Source: an uncultured Alphaproteobacteria bacterium (GTDB lineage Bacteria > Pseudomonadota > Alphaproteobacteria > Rhizobiales > Ancalomicrobiaceae). Taken from it: a stretch of DNA of 43,317 nt. This document shows, one piece after another, positions 15,692 through 23,619 of the stretch. Position 1 is the first letter of the stretch. Each line of letters starts with the position of its first letter. Under the pieces are notes generated by a model. That model ran no database searches. It was given only the letters and a program-made list of their open reading frames with translations, and was not told the DNA's origin. The translations under genes and the position numbers were made by a program. The DNA lies in contig CALFRR010000085.1 of NCBI GenBank assembly GCA_937919435.1, forward strand, positions 1-43,317, read 5' to 3'.

Positions 15692-16322
15692 TCCCCGCGG
15701 CGCGCTCCGGCGACCGCCTTTCCCCGAGGACGACATCCCGTCGCGACGGCTCGCCGTCGATCCGCATCGACGCCCGTCGGCCGCCGCGCGGGCGCGTCGA
15801 CCGTGGCACGGGCCGTGCGGGGCGGGACGGGGCGCCGGGACGGATGGCGATTACGACCAAGGTCGAATGTACGTGCGAGCAGTGCGGCTCGGTCACGGCG
15901 AACCGGTCGCAGAAGCGGAAACGCCCGGAAATCAGCCACTTGTTGCGGCGCAGTGCATTTCGCTCGGGATACATTTTTACAGTCGCGTTGATATCTTTCC
16001 ACTTTTCGCTCTATCGACCACATGGTTTGATCCTCCTCGATCGAAGTAGCCAAGTCGTCGTCATGTGGTTCCCGAGAAGCGGGACCGCAAACGGCAGAAT
16101 TACGCTCATTTACTTCGCATCCCCTGCCGAGAACGATTTCGGATCAGGGCAAGCAAGAACGAAAGAAACGGATCGGAGGGTACGCCCTTTCTCGGCAGCC
16201 GTGATTTTCACGGGACACGTCACCTGGGAGACCCCCGCGTGACGCGCCGACGACTCGCGCGCTCTCGTACGTTTCGTTCGCCTTTCCGTGACAGCAACGA
16301 AGAACAGCGCGGAGTAGACATC
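15692..16322. other. Long leader region upstream of the mannitol PTS gene
   Basis: No gene is convincing. The first 150 bases are GC-rich; from about 15940 to 16060 the sequence becomes AT-rich, as promoters do. A weak promoter-like pair, ttgata (15988-15993) and tatcga (16012-16017), has an 18-bp spacer. An inverted repeat accacatg/catgtggt lies at 16017-16024 and 16062-16069, 37 bp apart, and could be operator half-sites for the AraC-type regulator. ggag at 16311-16314 is the mtlA ribosome binding site. Confidence 0.4.
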
Positions 16323-18230
16323 ATGGCGAATATCGGAGGAATCGAACGAGCAACGGCCTCGGATGCCAAGGTGCGTGTCCAGCAATTCGGCCGCTTTCTC
16401 TCGAGTATGGTGATGCCCAACATCGGCGCCTTCGTCGCCTGGGGCCTGATCACCACTTTCTTCATCCCGACCGGGTGGATCCCGAACGCGTATTTCGCGA
16501 AGCTCGTCGGGCCGATGATCTCCTATCTGCTGCCGTTGCTGATCGGCTATACCGGCGGCAAGCTGGTCCACGGTGAGCGTGGCGCGGTGGTCGGTGCGAT
16601 CACCACGGCCGGCGTGGTCATCGGGTCGACGATCCCGATGTTCCTCGGCGCGATGATCGTCGGGCCGATCGGCGGCCTCGCCATCAAGAAGTTCGACGAA
16701 GCCGTCGAAGGCAAGGTCGGCACCGGATTCGAGATGTTGGTCAACAACTTCTCGGCCGGCATCATCGGCATGATCCTGGCCATGATCGCCTATGCGGTGG
16801 TCGGCCCGGTGGTCACCGTGCTGTCGACCTGGCTCGGCGCCGGCGTCGAGGCGATGGTCAACACCGGCATCCTGCCGCTCGCCTCGATCCTGGTCGAGCC
16901 GGCCAAGGTGCTGTTCCTCAACAACACCATCAATCACGGCGTGTTCACGCCGCTCGGCACCCAGCAGGCGCTGGAGCACGGCAAGTCGCTGGTCTTCCTG
17001 ATCGAAGCCAACCCCGGTCCGGGCCTCGGCCTGCTGCTCGCCTACTGGATGTTCGGCCGCGGCAACGCCAAGCAGTCGGCACCGGCCGCCGCGATCATCC
17101 ACTTCCTCGGCGGCATCCACGAGATCTACTTCCCGTACGTGCTGATGAAGCCGCGCCTGATCATCGCGATGATCGCCGGTGGCATGACCGGTGTCGCCAC
17201 CCTGATGCTGCTCGGCGGCGGCCTGCGTGCGCCCGCCTCGCCGGGCTCGATCTTCGCCGTGCTGCTGATGACCCCCGGCAATGCCGCGATCGGCGTCGTC
17301 GCTTCGGTCGTGCTCGCCTGTGCCGTCACCTTCGTCGTCGCTTCCGTGCTACTCAAGACCGAGAAGGTCGTCGAGGACGGTGAGGATCTCGATGCGGCCA
17401 CGCAGCGGATGCGCGAGATGAAGGCGGAATCGAAGGGTCAGACCGTGGCCGCCGCGCCGGTGGCGATCGGTGTGGTGCGCAACGTCGTCGTCGCCTGCGA
17501 CGCCGGCATGGGCTCCAGCGCGATGGGCGCCTCGATGCTCCGGAAGAAGCTCGATCAGGCCGGTCTCTCCGCGGTTCGTTCGTCGAACGCCGCGATCAAC
17601 AGCCTGCCGGCCGACGTCGATCTGGTGATCACCCACAAGGATCTCACCGATCGGGCCCGTCGGGCGGCGCCGGGGGCGGCCCACGTGTCGCTGACCAACT
17701 TCCTCGACGGCGCCTTCTACGATCGCATCGTCGCGGAGATCCGGGCCAAGGCCGACGTCTCGGCGGCTCCGGCCAAGGGCGGGGAGACCCCCTCGTCTTT
17801 TAGTCTGGGTGAGGACAACATCTTCCTCGGCCTCACTGCCAATACCAAAGAGGAAGCGATCCGCTTCGCCGGTCAGAAACTGCTCGAAGCGGGTTGTATC
17901 CGCCCGGCCTACATCGACGCGATGCTGAAGCGCGAGACGCTCGTCTCCACCTACCTCGGCCAGTCCCTCGCGATGCCGCACGGCACCAACGAGGCCAAGG
18001 GCGAGGTGCTGAAGACCGGCGTCGTGGTCTGCCAGTACCCGCAGGGTGTGTTCTTCGGTCCCGACGAAGGGAACGTCGCCCACCTGGTGGTCGGCCTGGC
18101 GGCCAAGGGCAACGAGCACATGGCGCTGATGGCGGCTCTCGCCCGGGTGCTGGAGAACCCGAAGGTGGTCGCCCACCTCGGCAAGACCTCCAACCCGGCC
18201 GACGTGCTCCGGATCCTCGAACTGAACTGA
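16323..18230 (+). CDS. mtlA: Mannitol-specific PTS transporter EIICBA
   Basis: A 635-residue inner-membrane permease that imports mannitol while phosphorylating it to mannitol 1-phosphate; the E. coli protein has nearly the same length. The EIIC membrane domain covers about residues 20-345, with 'VMPNIGAFVAWGLITTFF' and 'NPGPGLGLLLAYW'. EIIB has its phosphocysteine Cys392 in 'ACDAGMGSSAMGASML'. EIIA has its phosphohistidine His553 in 'SLAMPHGTNEAKG'. All domains are complete. The start is set by ggag 8 nt upstream; the open frame extends 258 bases further without family similarity. It is the first gene of an operon with mtlD, a fused EIIA-HPr-EI gene and an AraC-type gene. Mannitol PTS is uncommon in alphaproteobacteria, so transfer is possible. 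Confidence 0.96.
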   Translation: MANIGGIERATASDAKVRVQQFGRFLSSMVMPNIGAFVAWGLITTFFIPTGWIPNAYFAKLVGPMISYLLPLLIGYTGGKLVHGERGAVVGAITTAGVVIGSTIPMFLGAMIVGPIGGLAIKKFDEAVEGKVGTGFEMLVNNFSAGIIGMILAMIAYAVVGPVVTVLSTWLGAGVEAMVNTGILPLASILVEPAKVLFLNNTINHGVFTPLGTQQALEHGKSLVFLIEANPGPGLGLLLAYWMFGRGNAKQSAPAAAIIHFLGGIHEIYFPYVLMKPRLIIAMIAGGMTGVATLMLLGGGLRAPASPGSIFAVLLMTPGNAAIGVVASVVLACAVTFVVASVLLKTEKVVEDGEDLDAATQRMREMKAESKGQTVAAAPVAIGVVRNVVVACDAGMGSSAMGASMLRKKLDQAGLSAVRSSNAAINSLPADVDLVITHKDLTDRARRAAPGAAHVSLTNFLDGAFYDRIVAEIRAKADVSAAPAKGGETPSSFSLGEDNIFLGLTANTKEEAIRFAGQKLLEAGCIRPAYIDAMLKRETLVSTYLGQSLAMPHGTNEAKGEVLKTGVVVCQYPQGVFFGPDEGNVAHLVVGLAAKGNEHMALMAALARVLENPKVVAHLGKTSNPADVLRILELN

Positions 18231-18296
18231 TCCGAACCACTTCCGAAGAAGGACCGGCGCCGCAGCGATGCGGCCCGGCTCGGACCACGACGACCC

Positions 18297-18315
18297 GTGC
18301 CACCTGAGGTGGCAC
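18297..18315 (+). other. Perfect stem-loop between mtlA and mtlD
   Basis: Arms gtgccacc (18297-18304) and ggtggcac (18308-18315) enclose a tga loop. It lies 66 nt past the mtlA stop and 42 nt before the mtlD start. No T-run follows, so it may stabilise upstream mRNA or set the ratio of the two products instead of ending transcription. Confidence 0.65.
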
Positions 18316-18357
18316 TGGAACGATCCTTCACGCGAAAAATTCGAGCGAGACACCGCG

Positions 18358-19509
18358 ATGCGCGCGATCCAATTCGGCGCCGGAAACATCGGACGCGGAT
18401 TCATCGGCAAGATCCTCGCCGATGCCGGCTGGTCCGTCACCTTCGCCGACGTCAACGCCACTCTGATCGGTCTTCTCCACGATCGCCGACGCTACGGCGT
18501 GCGGGTGGTCGGCGAGACCAGCTGGCTCGAGACGGTCGAGGGGATCGACGCCGTTTCGTCGATCGGCGACGAGATCGTCGATCTCGTCGCGACCGCCGAT
18601 CTGGTCACCACCGCGGTCGGACCGGCGATCCTGCCGAGGATCGCGCCGGTGATCGCGAAGGGCATCCTCGCCCGCTTCGACCGGGGCGTCGCCACGCCGC
18701 TCAACATCGTCGCCTGCGAGAACGCGGTGCGCGCCACCTCGCAGTTGAAGGCGGCGGTGCTGCCGCTGATCCCGGCCGAGCTGGTCGCCCGGGTCGAGGC
18801 GGAAATCGGTTTCGCCGACAGCGCGGTCGACCGGATCGTGCCGCCGGCGCCCCCCTCGGAGGACGATCCGCTCGAGGTGACGGTCGAGACCTTCTCCGAG
18901 TGGATCGTCGACCGCACCCAGCTGAAGGGCTGGACGCAGGCGATCCCCGGCATGGAACTCACCGACGACCTGATGGCCTTCGTCGAGCGCAAGCTCTTCA
19001 CCCTCAACACCGGACACGCGATCACCGCCTATCTCGGCTTCCTCGCGGGCACCGCGACGATCCGCGAGGCGATCGGCGTCGCCGCGATCCGGGCGGTGGT
19101 GAAGGCGGCGATGGAGGAGAGCGGGGCGGTGCTGGTGCGCCGCTACGGTTTCGACGCGGGCAAGCACGCCGCCTACATCGAGAAGATCCTCGGCCGCTTC
19201 GCCAATCCGCATCTGGTCGACGACGTCGCCCGGGTCGGCCGCGAACCCCTGCGCAAGCTCGGCAAGGGCGACCGGCTGGTGCGGCCGCTGCTCGGCACCA
19301 TCGACTACGGTCTGCCGCACGCGGCTCTGGTGCGGGGGATCGCGGCGGCGCTGTGCTATCGCAACGATCAGGACCCGCAGGCGGTCGAGATGCGTCGGGC
19401 GGTCGCCCACGACGGCGTCGAGGCGGCGGTCGCCCGGTTCTGCGACTATACTCTGCCGGCGCCGGTGATCTCGGAAATCGGCGAAGCCTGGAGGGCGATC
19501 TCCGGCTGA
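18358..19509 (+). CDS. mtlD: Mannitol-1-phosphate 5-dehydrogenase
   Basis: A 383-residue NAD-dependent enzyme that oxidises mannitol 1-phosphate to fructose 6-phosphate. The N-terminal Rossmann motif is 'FGAGNIGRGFIG', then 'FADVNATLIGLL'. The mannitol dehydrogenase C-terminal domain has 'KLFTLNTGHAITAYLGFLAG', with the conserved 'NxGHxxxAYxG' pattern, and 'RKLGKGDRLVRP'. Length matches E. coli MtlD. The ATG is chosen by the family start; only weak purine-rich sequence (gagcgaga) lies before it. It follows mtlA after 127 bases containing a stem-loop. Its product is the substrate of the phosphofructokinase encoded about 3.4 kb upstream on the other strand. Confidence 0.95.
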   Translation: MRAIQFGAGNIGRGFIGKILADAGWSVTFADVNATLIGLLHDRRRYGVRVVGETSWLETVEGIDAVSSIGDEIVDLVATADLVTTAVGPAILPRIAPVIAKGILARFDRGVATPLNIVACENAVRATSQLKAAVLPLIPAELVARVEAEIGFADSAVDRIVPPAPPSEDDPLEVTVETFSEWIVDRTQLKGWTQAIPGMELTDDLMAFVERKLFTLNTGHAITAYLGFLAGTATIREAIGVAAIRAVVKAAMEESGAVLVRRYGFDAGKHAAYIEKILGRFANPHLVDDVARVGREPLRKLGKGDRLVRPLLGTIDYGLPHAALVRGIAAALCYRNDQDPQAVEMRRAVAHDGVEAAVARFCDYTLPAPVISEIGEAWRAISG

Positions 19510-19617
19510 ACGATCGTCGGGCCGTGCCCGGTGCCACCGGTTCGATCGCCACGACGGCGGCGACGGGCGGCGAGCGGGCCGGACACCCAAGAAAACGAGA
19601 ACCTTCGAGAGGCACCG

Positions 19618-22155
19618 ATGTCCATCTCCGAACTCGCCCTCGTCTCCCCCCTGAAGGGTCGGCTCGTCGCGCTCGGCGAGGTGCCGGATCCGATGTTCGC
19701 GCTCGGCATGATGGGCGACGGGGTCGCCGTCGAGCCCGGTCTCGGCGAAGTTCGGGCGCCCTGCGCCGGTCGGGTGGTCTCGGTGCACCGGCGCGGCCAT
19801 GCGGTGAAGCTGCAGACGGCGGGCGGGGCGCAGATCCTGGTCCACGTCGGGCTCGAGGCGGTGGCGCTGCGCGGCGAGGGCTTCGTCGGTGCGGTCGCTG
19901 AAGGGGCGGAGGTCGCCGCCGGTGATCTCCTCTTCCGCTTCGACCTGCCGCGACTGACGGCGCTGTGCGGGATCGTCACCACGCCGGTGCTGGTGGCCAA
20001 CGACGACGCCTTCCACGTCACCTCGCGGGCGACCGACGGCGAGGTCGACTTCGGCGATCCGCTGATGGTGGTGGCGCCGATCGGTGCGCCGGCCCCAGCC
20101 CCGGCGACCGCCGTGCGGGCAGAGACGACGGTGGTGCTGGAGATGAGCTACGGGCTGCACGCCCGTCCGGCGGCGCTGCTCGCTGCGGCCGCCAAGGAGT
20201 TCGCCGCGTCGGTCGAGATCGTGCTGGACGGCCGCAAGGCCAATGCGAAGAGCCCGGTGTCGCTGCTGACGCTCGGCAGCCGTTGGGGCAGCCGGCTGAC
20301 GGTCTCGGCCGAAGGGGCCGACGCGGACGCGGCGGTGGCGGCGGTCGCCGCGGCGATCGCCTCCGGTCTCGGCGATCCGGTCGAACCATGGGTCGAGCCG
20401 GCCGCCGGGACGGTCGAAGCGGTAGCGGCCGAGCCGCCGCCGGTCGGGGCGCCGTTCGGGTCGGACGAGCGGGTCGAGCTCGCCGGGGTGGTCGCGGCGC
20501 CGGGGCTGGCGATCGGCACCGCCCATCGGTTGGCGGCGAAACCGCCGGCTCCGCCGGAGGTGGGCGCCGGCATCGAGGCGGAACGCACCGCGCTGACCGG
20601 GGCGATCGCGACCCTGCGCGGCCATCTGCTGGCGCGGATCGCCGCGGCGCGGACCCCGCAGCAGCGCGAGATCATGGGCGCGCACGCGGCGCTGCTCGAC
20701 GATCCGGAACTGGCGGAGGCCGCCGAGCGGCTGATCGGCGAGGGCAAGAGCGCCGGTTTCGCCTGGAGCCGGGCGGTCGAGGTGCAGACGGCGATCCTGC
20801 GCGGTCTCGACAACGCGCGGCTGGCCGAGCGGGCCGCCGATCTCGTCGACCTCGAACAGCAGATCCTGACGGTGCTCTCCGGCGGGGCGATCGAGGACGT
20901 CCGCCTGCCCGACGATGCGGTGGTGGTCGCCGACGATCTGCTGCCGTCGCAGTTCATGGCCTTCGGTGAGCGGCTGCCGGTCGGCATCGTCGTCGCTCGC
21001 GGCGGACGCACGTCGCATGCGGCGATCCTCGCCGCCTCCTCCGGGGTGCCGATGCTGGCGGCGGTCGGGGCCGAGGCGTTGCGCATCCCGAGCGGCATGC
21101 CGCTGATCCTCGACGCCGAGCGCGGCCGGGTGAAGGTCAACCCGACGCCGGAGACGGTGGCCGAGACCCGGGTGGCGACCGCGGCGCGCGAGGCGAAACG
21201 CGAGGCCAACCGTGCGGCGGCGTCGCTCGACTGCGTGATGGCCGACGGCACCCGTCTGGCGATCCTCGCCAACGTCGGTTCGGTCGCCGACGCGACCCGC
21301 GGTCTCGCCTTCGGAGCCGAGGGCTCGGGGCTGCTCAGGACCGAGTTCCTGTTCCTCGATCGCCGCGAGGCGCCGTCGGAGGCCGAGCAGCTCGCCGAAT
21401 ATCAGGCGATCGCCAACGAGCTGAAGGGACGGCCGCTGACGGTCCGAACCCTCGATGTCGGCGGCGACAAGCCGATCGCCTATCTCGCTCAGGCGAAGGA
21501 GGAGAATCCGATCCTCGGGGTGCGCGGCGTCCGGGTCTGCCGGCGCCATCCGGAGCTGCTGCGCCAGCAGTTCCGGGCGATCCTGCGGGTCAGCCCGTCG
21601 ACCCAGTGCCGGATCATGCTGCCGATGATCGCCGATCTCGGCGAACTGCGCTGGGCGCGGAAGATCTTCGAGGAGGAGAAGGCGGCGCTCGGGATCACCG
21701 ATCCGGTGGCGCTGGGGATCATGATCGAGGTGCCGGCGGCGGCGGCGCTCGCCGACCGGCTGGCGGCGGAGGCCGATTTCTTCTCGATCGGCACCAACGA
21801 TCTGACCCAGTACGTGCTGGCGATGGACCGCGGCAACACCGAACTGGCGGCGGAGGTCGACGCCTTCCATCCGGCGGTGCTCCGGATGATCGCCCGCACC
21901 GTGGAGGGGGCGAAGCGGCACGGCCGGCCGGTCGGCGTGTGCGGCGGTCTCGCCTCGGAACTGCTGGCCGCACCGATCCTGATCGGGCTCGGCGTGACCA
22001 GCCTGTCGGCGACCCGCTCGTCGATCCCCGACCTGAAGGCCTTCGTCCGCACCCTCGACCTGGCCACCTGTCGGGACATCGCCGAGCGGGCGCTCGACCT
22101 CGACGACGGCGACCAGGTCCGGGCGCTGGTCGCGGCGCGCTGGCCGGACGCCTGA
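19618..22155 (+). CDS. Fused PTS protein: EIIA(Glc)-HPr-Enzyme I
   Basis: An 845-residue soluble protein combining three phosphocarriers. The EIIA(Glc)/Crr domain (residues 1-150) keeps both site histidines, His61 in 'RRGHAV' and His76 in 'ILVHVG'. HPr (about 165-255) has phosphohistidine His181 in 'SYGLHARPAA'. Enzyme I (about 285-845) has the PEP-phosphorylated His467 in 'GGRTSHAAILA', 'GLLRTEFLFLD', 'IGTNDLTQYVLAMDR' and Cys775 in 'GVCGGLAS'. It takes phosphate from PEP and passes it to EII domains. The architecture matches NagF-type proteins of N-acetylglucosamine PTS. MtlA already has its own EIIA, so the Crr domain needs another EIIB or a regulatory target. gagagg precedes the ATG. It is third in the mannitol operon. 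Confidence 0.94.
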   Translation: MSISELALVSPLKGRLVALGEVPDPMFALGMMGDGVAVEPGLGEVRAPCAGRVVSVHRRGHAVKLQTAGGAQILVHVGLEAVALRGEGFVGAVAEGAEVAAGDLLFRFDLPRLTALCGIVTTPVLVANDDAFHVTSRATDGEVDFGDPLMVVAPIGAPAPAPATAVRAETTVVLEMSYGLHARPAALLAAAAKEFAASVEIVLDGRKANAKSPVSLLTLGSRWGSRLTVSAEGADADAAVAAVAAAIASGLGDPVEPWVEPAAGTVEAVAAEPPPVGAPFGSDERVELAGVVAAPGLAIGTAHRLAAKPPAPPEVGAGIEAERTALTGAIATLRGHLLARIAAARTPQQREIMGAHAALLDDPELAEAAERLIGEGKSAGFAWSRAVEVQTAILRGLDNARLAERAADLVDLEQQILTVLSGGAIEDVRLPDDAVVVADDLLPSQFMAFGERLPVGIVVARGGRTSHAAILAASSGVPMLAAVGAEALRIPSGMPLILDAERGRVKVNPTPETVAETRVATAAREAKREANRAAASLDCVMADGTRLAILANVGSVADATRGLAFGAEGSGLLRTEFLFLDRREAPSEAEQLAEYQAIANELKGRPLTVRTLDVGGDKPIAYLAQAKEENPILGVRGVRVCRRHPELLRQQFRAILRVSPSTQCRIMLPMIADLGELRWARKIFEEEKAALGITDPVALGIMIEVPAAAALADRLAAEADFFSIGTNDLTQYVLAMDRGNTELAAEVDAFHPAVLRMIARTVEGAKRHGRPVGVCGGLASELLAAPILIGLGVTSLSATRSSIPDLKAFVRTLDLATCRDIAERALDLDDGDQVRALVAARWPDA

Positions 22156-22292
22156 GACGGCACCGGGACAACGCGAACGCTCGGAACGACGGTGATGGCG
22201 CGATGCCGCCGGGCACCGCCGTCCGCCATCGGGAACCGCGACACGGAAGAGGTCGACGGACGGTCGGCCGTTCGGAGAAGGAGATCGGGAGA

Positions 22293-23168
22293 ATGCGGGT
22301 GATCGGCAGTCTCGACGACTTCGCGCGCGGCACCGGGCCGGGCGAGGGCGAGGCGATCGGCGAACGGATCGTGTTCGGGCTCGACACGGCGGTGCCGCCG
22401 GTGCGGTCGCTGCAGGTGCAGTTCGCCCGGCTCGAGCTGGTGGTCGAGGGCGTCTATCGCAACGCATTGTGCACCGCCGACGGCAAGATCGTCACCCGCG
22501 ATCTGGTCGCCGGAGACGTGTTGTTCGTTCCCGCCAACTGTTGGAACGAGCCGTTGTGGGATCGCGACGTGCGGCTCCTGTCGCTGCTGTTCGGCGCCAC
22601 CCACATGGGCGTCAGCCTGCTCACCTGGGAGGTCGGACGCGGCGCCTTCACCTCGGTGGAGAAGCGCAGCTGTCTCGTCCCCGGCAACGGCCCGCTCACG
22701 CACCTGATCGAGGCCCTCGGCAATCTGCGCGAGGAGGAGACGACGTCGGCGCGGCACGCGCGGCTGATCGTCCAATCGGTGGTCGAATACGCCAAGACGC
22801 TGATCCTCAATCCGATGCCGGACGAGGAGCGGCAGTCTTCGGCGCTGTTCCGGGCCGCCTGCCTCTACATCGAGGAGAATTTCGACAAGACGATCACCCG
22901 GGAGATCGTCGCGCGGCAGCTCGGCATCAGCCCGAACTATTTCTCCCGCGTCTTCTCCGAACAGGGGGGGATGACCTTCTCCGATCACCTGACCACCGTC
23001 CGGATCGGCAAGGCCCGGATGATGCTCGAGAAATACGACCTGTCGCTGGCCCAGATCGCCGGCCGCTGCGGCTTCCACGACTTCAACTACTTCCTCAAGG
23101 TGTTCAAGAAACGGGTGGGGCGGACGCCGACCGAGTATCGCGCCAGCGTCGTCGGCGGTGCGGGCTGA
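22293..23168 (+). CDS. AraC-family transcriptional regulator
   Basis: The protein has 291 residues: an N-terminal cupin-like sensor domain (residues 20-105, with 'ARLELVVEGVYR', 'DVLFVPANCWNEPLWD') and a C-terminal double helix-turn-helix (about residues 185-288, ending 'FHDFNYFLKVFKKRVGRTPTEYR'). AraC proteins of this form usually sense a sugar and activate an adjacent catabolic operon. It is last in the mannitol PTS gene set, 137 bases after the EI gene, so mannitol or mannitol phosphate is the likely signal; this is inference. The ATG has aaggag 9 nt upstream. The longer open frame further upstream reads through the EI gene in another frame and is not real. Confidence 0.92.
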   Translation: MRVIGSLDDFARGTGPGEGEAIGERIVFGLDTAVPPVRSLQVQFARLELVVEGVYRNALCTADGKIVTRDLVAGDVLFVPANCWNEPLWDRDVRLLSLLFGATHMGVSLLTWEVGRGAFTSVEKRSCLVPGNGPLTHLIEALGNLREEETTSARHARLIVQSVVEYAKTLILNPMPDEERQSSALFRAACLYIEENFDKTITREIVARQLGISPNYFSRVFSEQGGMTFSDHLTTVRIGKARMMLEKYDLSLAQIAGRCGFHDFNYFLKVFKKRVGRTPTEYRASVVGGAG

Positions 23169-23619
23169 GACCGGCGGGACGCGGCCGGAAGCCCCTGCGG
23201 TCCGCCTCGCGGCTCCGCCGTGCAGGATCCGACGAGTCGTTCAGAACGATTCCAGAAAACAGCGGGGCGATCGGAACACCGGTCCACGCACCGAAGAATC
23301 GCGAATTCACCGTCTTCTCGACGTATGGGGAGGCGAATTCGCGGAAGGTGAAGTCTGACGATTTTGTCATGACGACTGAAATATTTTGTATGCACGATGA
23401 ATAGGCTTCATGATTTGTCGAATACGATGGGTCAGGTTTGGCGAATAGAGTTGTTGCATGCGTGAAATTACGAGATCGACTATTGGATTACCGATGACTT
23501 TAACTTCACATTAATGGTCATCGATCATAGCTCGACGAGTTGTGGGGCTGTCGTATCGAGCGGCGGGTTGCTGCGGGGAACCGGCACGACGGTCTCGACG
23601 AACGCACGGGGTCGAGCTC
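23169..23619. other. Gene-free AT-rich region upstream of the chemoreceptor
   Basis: From about 23220 to 23560 the sequence is AT-rich compared with all flanking genes. Two gcgaattc motifs lie at 23301-23308 and 23333-23340, 32 bp apart (about three helical turns); the second belongs to a 10-bp perfect palindrome, gcgaattcgc (23333-23342). No reliable promoter or terminator was recognised. Confidence 0.4.

Noticed and set aside
15844..16242. Small plus-strand frame beginning with a CxCxxCG zinc-knuckle-like motif upstream of mtlA
   Set aside because: Only the first 40 residues look protein-like; the rest reads through the AT-rich promoter region, codon usage changes, and there is no good ribosome binding site.
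18328..22467. A 1379-codon open frame on the minus strand
   Set aside because: It lies opposite mtlD, the PTS fusion and the AraC gene, is full of Arg/Asp/His low-complexity sequence and shows no domain. It is a by-product of very high GC at third codon positions.
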